A program made the translations under genes and the position numbers. From DATLFS01 sp035540935 (GTDB taxonomy: Bacteria; Actinomycetota; CADDZG01; WHSQ01): a stretch of 18,891 nt of DNA. Positions 14,447-18,891 of the stretch are shown piece by piece (position 1 is the stretch's first letter; every line of letters starts with the position of its first letter). The stretch lies in NCBI GenBank assembly GCA_035540935.1, contig DATLFS010000139.1, positions 1-18,891 of the forward strand, given 5' to 3'. The notes under the pieces are model-generated. The model saw only the letters and a program-made list of their open reading frames with translations, had not been told where the DNA came from and ran no database searches.

Positions 14447-14920
14447 TCAGTCGGCGTGCTCCGCGTGTTCCCCATGGTCTGAGACCTGTGCTGCGAACCA
14501 CTCGTGTATCGCCTCGACCAGGTCCTCATCCGACGTCGTGTAGACGATGCGACCGCCGTCTCTGATCGGTTCATAAGTCACGCGGATCCGGTCGTAACCC
14601 CCGATCAGCGCGGTAAGACCCGGCATGTCATCGCCGTGTATCCGCGCGGGGTCGCCAAAGTCGCCGCGGGCGAACGCCTCACTCTCCTTCTGTAGGTGGT
14701 CGCGGATCAGGCGGACCTGCTCTTGATCGGGCCGGTCGGCAACCACCTCTTGGACACCGCCGTCCGGCCGCGGTTGGAAGGTGTGAGTGGTCCGGTCGAG
14801 GTCGAACGGCATGACCAGGCGCCCGCGCCGCGCGACCTCCTCCTTGCGCCCGCCGGAGTCACAGCCGATCGCTCCCAACACCACGAGAAGCGTTAGCGTC
14901 GTTAGCCGAAGTCGTCGCAC
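14447..14920 (-). CDS. Histidine-rich lipoprotein (family often labelled 'aspartate carbamoyltransferase' in databases)
   Basis: A 157-residue exported lipoprotein. The N-terminus is a short signal (RRLRLTTLTLLVVLGAIG) ending at C20 in a slightly imperfect lipobox (AIGC). The mature part holds MPFDLDRTTHTFQPRPDGGVQEVVA, LIRDHLQKESEAFARGDFGDPARIHGDDMPGL, and a C-terminal segment LVEAIHEWFAAQVSDHGEHAEHAD. Histidines at 46, 75, 95, 139, 149, 152 and 155 look suitable for metal binding. From memory, proteins of this type are often auto-annotated as aspartate carbamoyltransferase; nothing here supports that enzyme, which is about 300 residues and cytoplasmic. The GTG start at 14920 lies 11 bases after the TolB-like stop with TAAGGA just upstream. 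Given copA nearby, a periplasm-side or surface copper role is a guess. Confidence 0.75.
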   Translation of the reverse strand: MRRLRLTTLTLLVVLGAIGCDSGGRKEEVARRGRLVMPFDLDRTTHTFQPRPDGGVQEVVADRPDQEQVRLIRDHLQKESEAFARGDFGDPARIHGDDMPGLTALIGGYDRIRVTYEPIRDGGRIVYTTSDEDLVEAIHEWFAAQVSDHGEHAEHAD

Positions 14921-14931
14921 AGCGTCAGTCC

Positions 14932-15858
14932 TTACCAGTCGGGCGACCAATAGGGAAGTCCGCTTCGAACGGGCGTGATCTGCTCCGGCGTGCCGCCCCG
15001 ATCGGTCACGATCGCCAGGCCTTCTTCGTAGCGGAACAAGATGCGCCCGTCGGAACCCCAATCGGGATCCTCCGCAAGACCCGAAAGATCCGTGACGGCC
15101 GTGACGTCGGAGCCGTCCCGGCGAATCTTGTAAAGATCGACGTAAGGATCGCTGCCGTGATCGCGCGCGAATACCAGCCACTGCGAGTCGGGCGACCAGC
15201 TCGGGTTCGCATCGGCATACCCGTCACCCGACCGAGGGTTCACGACGATCCAACGCAAGCCGCCCGCGTTCGGGTTTACGGACGCGATCCCGTAACGGTG
15301 ACGCCGGAGGTTGAACTTCGTGAACGCGATCTCGCTGTCGTCGGGTGCCCACGCGGGCGTGAACTCCTGCGCCCGCGGCGTGAAGGTGAGGCGCTGAACG
15401 CGCCGATCGCTCAGCGTCATCCGATAGATGTCGCTTTGCCATCCACCGGGAGTGTTCGTCGTGACCGTGAAGGCCAATGCCGTTCCGTCGGGAGCCCATG
15501 CGGCAAGCACTTCGTCGCCCTCAGGTGTCCGCGTGAGGCGTCTCCGGTTCTCTCCGTTCGTGCTCATCACGAACAGGTCGAACTGTCCGTCGATCTTGCG
15601 GGAGAAGGCGATGAGCGTTCCATCGGGCGAAAGGGCCGGATAGTCGTCTCGCCGTCGGTTGTCGGTGAGCCGCCGCATGCCCGACCCGTCCTCCTGCATG
15701 GCGAATATCTCCGCCGCGCGCCCGAGATCGTGCTCCGCCGCGCTGCGCGAGTAGACGATCGTGGAACCCGTGGCCGGGTCGCCGGGTTCTGCCGGCGTTG
15801 CCGTTGCCGACCCGCCGATCAGCATGATGCCGAGAGCTGCCATCAGATGCTTCTTCAC
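14932..15858 (-). CDS. Secreted TolB-like beta-propeller (PD40/WD40-like repeats)
   Basis: A 308-residue exported protein made almost wholly of TolB/PD40-type propeller blades. A signal peptide covers residues 1-22 (KKHLMAALGIMLIGGSATATPA). Blade motifs of the form P-x-W/L-S/A-P-D-G-x-x-I/L-A-F recur at about 74-86, 120-131, 169-179, 219-230, 265-275 and finally 302-308 (PYWSPDW), with RRLT-type strands between. The chain stops inside the last WSPD motif; the N-terminal strand (STIVYSR) could close the propeller, so this need not be a truncation. Function is unknown; such proteins usually bind partners or polymers at the envelope. The start is the GTG at 15858 behind AAAGGACGG. It heads a minus-strand unit with the lipoprotein and SnoaL-like genes, and is divergent from copA across a region holding a CsoR-type operator. 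Confidence 0.87.
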   Translation of the reverse strand: MKKHLMAALGIMLIGGSATATPAEPGDPATGSTIVYSRSAAEHDLGRAAEIFAMQEDGSGMRRLTDNRRRDDYPALSPDGTLIAFSRKIDGQFDLFVMSTNGENRRRLTRTPEGDEVLAAWAPDGTALAFTVTTNTPGGWQSDIYRMTLSDRRVQRLTFTPRAQEFTPAWAPDDSEIAFTKFNLRRHRYGIASVNPNAGGLRWIVVNPRSGDGYADANPSWSPDSQWLVFARDHGSDPYVDLYKIRRDGSDVTAVTDLSGLAEDPDWGSDGRILFRYEEGLAIVTDRGGTPEQITPVRSGLPYWSPDW

Positions 15859-15935
15859 CTGCCGTCCTTTCTCTGGTCCCTTGGCATGCAAGAGAACCTC
15901 GCTCTGCTCGTCAGATTCCCGGCGTGCCGCGTGCG

Positions 15936-15950
15936 TACCCCCCTGGGGTA
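15936..15950. promoter_or_regulatory. CsoR-type copper operator palindrome
   Basis: TACCCC-CCT-GGGGTA is a perfect 6-bp inverted repeat with a 3-base centre, of the G/C-tract plus TA/AT type bound by CsoR repressors. It overlaps the upstream edge of the TATACT -10 box of copA, where a bound repressor would block RNA polymerase. csoR itself is the second gene of the operon, giving a self-regulated copper circuit: Cu(I) binding releases CsoR. Confidence 0.8.
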
Positions 15951-15954
15951 TACT
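15949..15954 (+). promoter_or_regulatory. -10 box of the copA-csoR promoter
   Basis: TATACT matches the housekeeping -10 consensus at five of six positions. No good -35 is seen at 17-18 bases (GCCGCG/TGCCGC), which is common for actinobacterial promoters. A ribosome site (GGAGGT, 15985-15990) follows and serves the copA start. Confidence 0.6.
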
Positions 15955-15994
15955 GCCCCACGTACCTGATACCGGCTCCCGAGGGAGGTACTTG

Positions 15995-18166
15995 GTGAGG
16001 ACCGAGCAGAACGCGGTCGACCTGCACGTAGAAGGCATGACGTGTGGGTCGTGCGCGGCACGCGTCCAGCGAGCGCTCGAGAAGGTCGACGGCGTCGAGA
16101 AGGCTGACGTGAACTTCGCTACGGGTGTGGCACGCGTCACGGCCGGCGCCGCGGCATCGCTCGACACCCTCGCCGATGCCGTCCGCGTCGCCGGTTACGA
16201 CGTGCGGGAGGACGGTGCCACTGCGGCGGCAGACAGCGCCGTCCCCGGCGACCCGTACCGCTGGCGTCTCCGGTTGGCCGTTGCGATCCCTGCTGCAACC
16301 TTCATGGTCGTGATGATGTTCCTGGGACGGCGCGCGATGGAGAGCGACGCCTTGAGGTGGCTCACGTTCGCCGTGTCCATCCCGATCCAGTTCTGGGTCG
16401 GATGGCCGTTCCTCCACGAGGCCGCGCGCCGGGCCCGTCACCTGACCGCGAACATGGACTCGCTCATCGCGCTCGGGACCCTGACCGCCTTCCTCTACAG
16501 CATGGTCCAGTTGTTCAGCGGCGGGATGGAGCTCTACTTCGAGACCGCCGTTCTCATCATCTCCTTCATCACGCTGGGCCGCTATCTGGAAGCGCGTGCG
16601 AAAGATCGGGCGGGCGCGGCGATCCGCGCTCTCGTCGAGCTCGGCGCCAAAGACGCGCGCGTCGTGGTGAATGGAGCGGAGCGGATGGTTCCCATCGAGG
16701 AGGTGGGCGTCGGCGACCTCGTTCGGATTCGACCGGGCGAGAAGATCCCGGTCGACGGAGAGGTCGTCGATGGAGCGAGCGCGGTCGACGAATCCATGCT
16801 GACCGGCGAGAGCATCCCGATCGACAAGGCACCTGGGGACCAGGTTGTCGGCGCGACGCTGAACTCGTCCGGTGTTCTCACCGTACGAGCGACGGCTGTG
16901 GGCGCCGATTCCGCGCTGGCACAGATCGTCAAGCTGGTCGAAGACGCGCAGACGGGCAAGGCCGCACTCCAACGACTTGCCGATCGCGTTTCGGCGGTTT
17001 TCGTTCCCGTCGTGATCGGTGTCGCCCTGATCACGTTCGCGTCGTGGGCCACCCTCGCCGACGACCCGGAGCGTGGCCTGCTGGCCGCCGTTGCGGTCTT
17101 GATCATCGCCTGTCCCTGTGCGCTGGGTCTTGCGACGCCTACTGCGATCATGGCGGGAACGGGGCGCGGAGCAGAGCTCGGCGTCCTCATCAAGAGCACC
17201 GAATCACTCGAGCACATCCGCCGGATCACCACGGTGATCTTTGACAAGACCGGAACGCTGACGCGGGGCGAGATGACCGTCACCGACGTTGTGGCGATAG
17301 GCGCGAGCGACGAGCAGATCCTGCGCCGCGCCGGCGCCGCCGAAGCCCACAGTGAGCACCCGATCGGCGCCGCCATACGACGCCGTGCCGCCGCTTCGGG
17401 CGAGCTCTCGCCGGTGAGTGACTTCTCGGCAACCGCCGGCCTGGGCGTGCGCGCCTCGATGCCGGATGGGGTGATGGTCTGGGCGGGACGCTCGAAGCTG
17501 ATGGCAGAAGGCGGTCTTCGGATGCCGGAGCGTCTCGCCGACGAAGCGGCCCTCCTCGAGAAGACGGGAAAGACCGTCGTATTCGTCGGGTGGGCAGGCG
17601 AGGTGCGGGGCGCGATAGCCGTAGCCGACGTTCTCAAGGACGGGGCGCGCCGCGCGGTGGACGATCTGGCGCGTCTCGGCCTCTCGGTTGTGATGCTCAC
17701 CGGCGACAATGAGCAGACGGCTCACGCCATCGCTCGGTCCCTCGGTATCCGCCGCGTTCTTTCGGAGGTTCTCCCAGAGGACAAGGTGGAGGAGGTGCGA
17801 GCTCTGCAGCGTGCCGGTGAGGTCGTGGCCATGGTGGGGGACGGGGTGAACGACGCGCCCGCGCTGGCGCAGGCGGACCTCGGGATCGCGATGGGCACCG
17901 GAACAGACGTGGCGATCGAGGCCGCGGATGTAACGTTGATGACGGGCGATCCCACGAGAGTCGTCACGGCCGTATCGCTGGCGCGCCGGACCTATCGGAC
18001 GATCGTGCAGAACCTCTTCTGGGCTTTCGCCTACAACACGGCGGCGATCCCCGCGGCGGCCTTGGGGCTCCTGAACCCGATCCTCGCCGGTGCGGCCATG
18101 GCGTTCTCGAGTGTCAGCGTGGTGACCAACTCGTTGCGGCTCCGCCGCTTCGAACGTTTCTCATGA
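15995..18166 (+). CDS. copA: Cu(I)-translocating P1B-1-type ATPase
   Basis: Pumps Cu(I) out of the cytoplasm using ATP. The 723-residue protein has one N-terminal heavy-metal-associated domain (GMTCGSC, C17 and C20) and about eight membrane helices. The actuator motif TGES is at 270-273 and the transmembrane CPC at 373-375. The phosphorylation motif DKTGT carries D417, SEHP is at 453-456 and GDGVNDAP at 615-622. The copper-specific pair is present late in the chain: YN (680-681) and MAFSS (702-706), which together with CPC defines the Cu(I) subgroup. The GTG at 15995 is chosen because GGAGGT ends five bases upstream; a TTG immediately before it is in frame and cannot be excluded. It is followed by csoR after 13 bases and preceded by a CsoR-type operator. 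Confidence 0.96.
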   Translation: MRTEQNAVDLHVEGMTCGSCAARVQRALEKVDGVEKADVNFATGVARVTAGAAASLDTLADAVRVAGYDVREDGATAAADSAVPGDPYRWRLRLAVAIPAATFMVVMMFLGRRAMESDALRWLTFAVSIPIQFWVGWPFLHEAARRARHLTANMDSLIALGTLTAFLYSMVQLFSGGMELYFETAVLIISFITLGRYLEARAKDRAGAAIRALVELGAKDARVVVNGAERMVPIEEVGVGDLVRIRPGEKIPVDGEVVDGASAVDESMLTGESIPIDKAPGDQVVGATLNSSGVLTVRATAVGADSALAQIVKLVEDAQTGKAALQRLADRVSAVFVPVVIGVALITFASWATLADDPERGLLAAVAVLIIACPCALGLATPTAIMAGTGRGAELGVLIKSTESLEHIRRITTVIFDKTGTLTRGEMTVTDVVAIGASDEQILRRAGAAEAHSEHPIGAAIRRRAAASGELSPVSDFSATAGLGVRASMPDGVMVWAGRSKLMAEGGLRMPERLADEAALLEKTGKTVVFVGWAGEVRGAIAVADVLKDGARRAVDDLARLGLSVVMLTGDNEQTAHAIARSLGIRRVLSEVLPEDKVEEVRALQRAGEVVAMVGDGVNDAPALAQADLGIAMGTGTDVAIEAADVTLMTGDPTRVVTAVSLARRTYRTIVQNLFWAFAYNTAAIPAAALGLLNPILAGAAMAFSSVSVVTNSLRLRRFERFS

Positions 18167-18179
18167 TGAGGGGGAACCG

Positions 18180-18458
18180 ATGAAACAGCACGGCTACTAC
18201 GTCCACAAAGACGAGGTCCTGACGCGGCTTCGTCGCATCGAAGGGCAGATCCGCGGACTTCAGAGGATGGTTGAAGAGGACGTCTACTGCATCGACATCC
18301 TGACCCAGGTGGCGGCCGCTACCAACGCCCTCAAGAAGACGGCGGTGGCGCTCCTCGACGACCACATGAGGCACTGCGTCGTCGAGGCCTCCCCTCGCTC
18401 TCGCGAGGAGATGGTGACCGAAGCAACCGCCGCGGTCGAGCGGCTCGTCAAGTCGTAG
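18180..18458 (+). CDS. csoR: Copper-sensing transcriptional repressor CsoR
   Basis: A 92-residue all-helical DNA-binding repressor of the CsoR/RcnR (DUF156) family. The typical N-terminal segment VLTRLRRIEGQIRGLQRMVEED is followed by the copper ligands C37 (VYCIDILTQ), H62 and C66 (DDHMRHC). This gives the C-H-C set, with the same spacing as the Mycobacterium tuberculosis C36-H61-C65 triad. These ligands favour Cu(I) sensing over nickel, cobalt or formaldehyde sensing. GAGGGGG precedes the ATG, which lies 13 bases after the copA stop, so both are in one transcript. The predicted target is the palindrome at 15936-15950 upstream of copA. Confidence 0.95.
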   Translation: MKQHGYYVHKDEVLTRLRRIEGQIRGLQRMVEEDVYCIDILTQVAAATNALKKTAVALLDDHMRHCVVEASPRSREEMVTEATAAVERLVKS

Positions 18459-18566
18459 CCCCGTAGCACGACCAGCAATACGAGCGCAACCCCCTCCGGC
18501 CGATTTTCCGAGAAAGTTTTCGCGCTCTGCCCGCTTTCGGCGTTTCGGCTCCGTTTACAGAGGTAT

Positions 18567-18591
18567 GACCCGTAACGCTGAGTAGCGGGTC
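18567..18591 (+). repeat. Short inverted repeat upstream of the terminal repeat-protein gene
   Basis: GACCCG and CGGGTC are separated by 13 bases in the 162-base gap after csoR. This could be a 5' leader hairpin or an operator. The gap also contains AT-richer stretches (GATTTTCCGAGAAAGTTTTC near 18504-18523), but no convincing promoter pair or known riboswitch was identified. Confidence 0.3.
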
Positions 18592-18620
18592 CAATACACA
18601 TCGTGACGGGGGTCGGTTTG

Positions 18621-18891
18621 ATGAGCGGACGGAGAATCTCACGGGCGGTTGCGCCCGCTGTGGTGATCGCCATGTTCTTCGCGGGAGCCTCACTGGCGGT
18701 GCCGTCCTCGGCATTCGCAGCGCAGCCGAGCCCCGGGAATGAAGAAGGCCAGCCGGGCAACGGCGGCCAGGGCAACGGCGGCGGCCAGGGCAACGAGGGC
18801 AACGGCGCCGGCCAAGGCAACGGAGGCCAGGGACAGGCCAACGGCGGCCAAGGCAACGGTGGCGAGGGCTCCGGCTCGACCGGCGGCGGCC
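18621..18891 (+). CDS. Exported Gly/Asn/Gln-rich low-complexity protein (cut by window end)
   Basis: The first 90 codons of a secreted protein of unknown function. A signal peptide is clear (MSGRRISRAVAPAVVIAMFF, then a small-residue run, with cleavage near SAFA-A at residue 33). After that the chain is a degenerate tandem repeat of G-G-Q-G-N and G-N-G-G units, with few charges and no hydrophobic core, running past the window edge. The ATG at 18621 is used; in-frame GTG (18603) and TTG (18618) starts are possible but would lengthen the signal without need. Glycine/asparagine-rich tails are seen in actinobacterial wall-associated or adhesive proteins; whether a folded domain or sorting signal follows cannot be seen. 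Confidence 0.72.
   Translation, partial: MSGRRISRAVAPAVVIAMFFAGASLAVPSSAFAAQPSPGNEEGQPGNGGQGNGGGQGNEGNGAGQGNGGQGQANGGQGNGGEGSGSTGGG

Noticed and set aside
14932..14952. Frameshift or truncation of the TolB-like protein at its C-terminal WSPD motif
   Set aside because: The N-terminal strand can complete the propeller, and the next gene starts 11 bases later with its own ribosome site, so a natural end is likelier.
16582..17709. A 375-codon minus-strand frame opposite copA
   Set aside because: Ser/Arg/Thr-rich antisense translation of the conserved ATPase core; no domain and no start signals.
18459..18620. Possible riboswitch (c-di-GMP or c-di-AMP type) before the repeat-protein gene
   Set aside because: I could not match the conserved cores of either class; only a short inverted repeat is visible.
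1..18891. CRISPR arrays, tRNA or rRNA genes, insertion sequences, phage genes
   Set aside because: None seen: no spaced identical repeats, no transposase or integrase motifs, and no RNA gene recognised by eye.

Overview
The window is GC-rich and densely coded, with frequent GTG starts and gene overlaps of 1 to 4 bases. It carries a class E/F-type sortase, a CsoR copper repressor, an ARB_07466-like secreted peptidase-fold protein with a propeller-like repeat tail, and at least one likely leaderless mRNA. Together these suggest an uncultured or little-studied member of the Actinomycetota. I cannot place it more closely from sequence alone. No stretch over 300 bases lacks a gene; the largest gap is 162 bases (18459-18620).

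Layout. At 1-1522 (minus strand) lie a cyclophilin, a DUF2231 membrane protein and the N-terminal part of a UvrD/PcrA-type helicase. At 1579-2865 (plus) is the secreted repeat protein. It converges on an EamA transporter and an MscL channel with a C-terminal CxxC-CxxC knuckle (2869-4178, minus). MsrA (4266-4907, plus) diverges from mscL and converges on a Tat-exported multicopper oxidase (4914-6431, minus). Divergent from the oxidase is a four-gene plus-strand cluster at 6568-9818: a zinc alcohol dehydrogenase, an NAD-dependent epimerase, an alpha/beta hydrolase and a tiny acidic protein. A glycine-rich membrane protein lies at 9830-10444 (minus).

The most unusual part is 10564-13978 (minus): a sortase, an OmpR-type response regulator with a degenerate receiver pocket, and a 685-residue Ser/Asp/Glu/Gly-rich exported protein. 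That protein consists of two related modules of about 250 residues with eight cysteines each, and ends in a sortase-like tail (QAFTG, hydrophobic helix, RRGRR). I read this as a dedicated cell-surface system: regulator, anchoring enzyme and substrate. A strong terminator closes it. I do not recognise the large protein.

Upstream, 14046-15858 (minus) holds a TolB-like propeller protein, a histidine-rich lipoprotein and a SnoaL-like protein. Divergent from them is a copper-efflux operon, copA-csoR (15995-18458), with a clear CsoR-type palindrome against its -10 box. The last gene (18621 to the window edge) is an exported Gly/Asn/Gln repeat protein cut by the window end. Copper handling (CopA, CsoR, multicopper oxidase) and envelope or surface functions are the two recurring themes.
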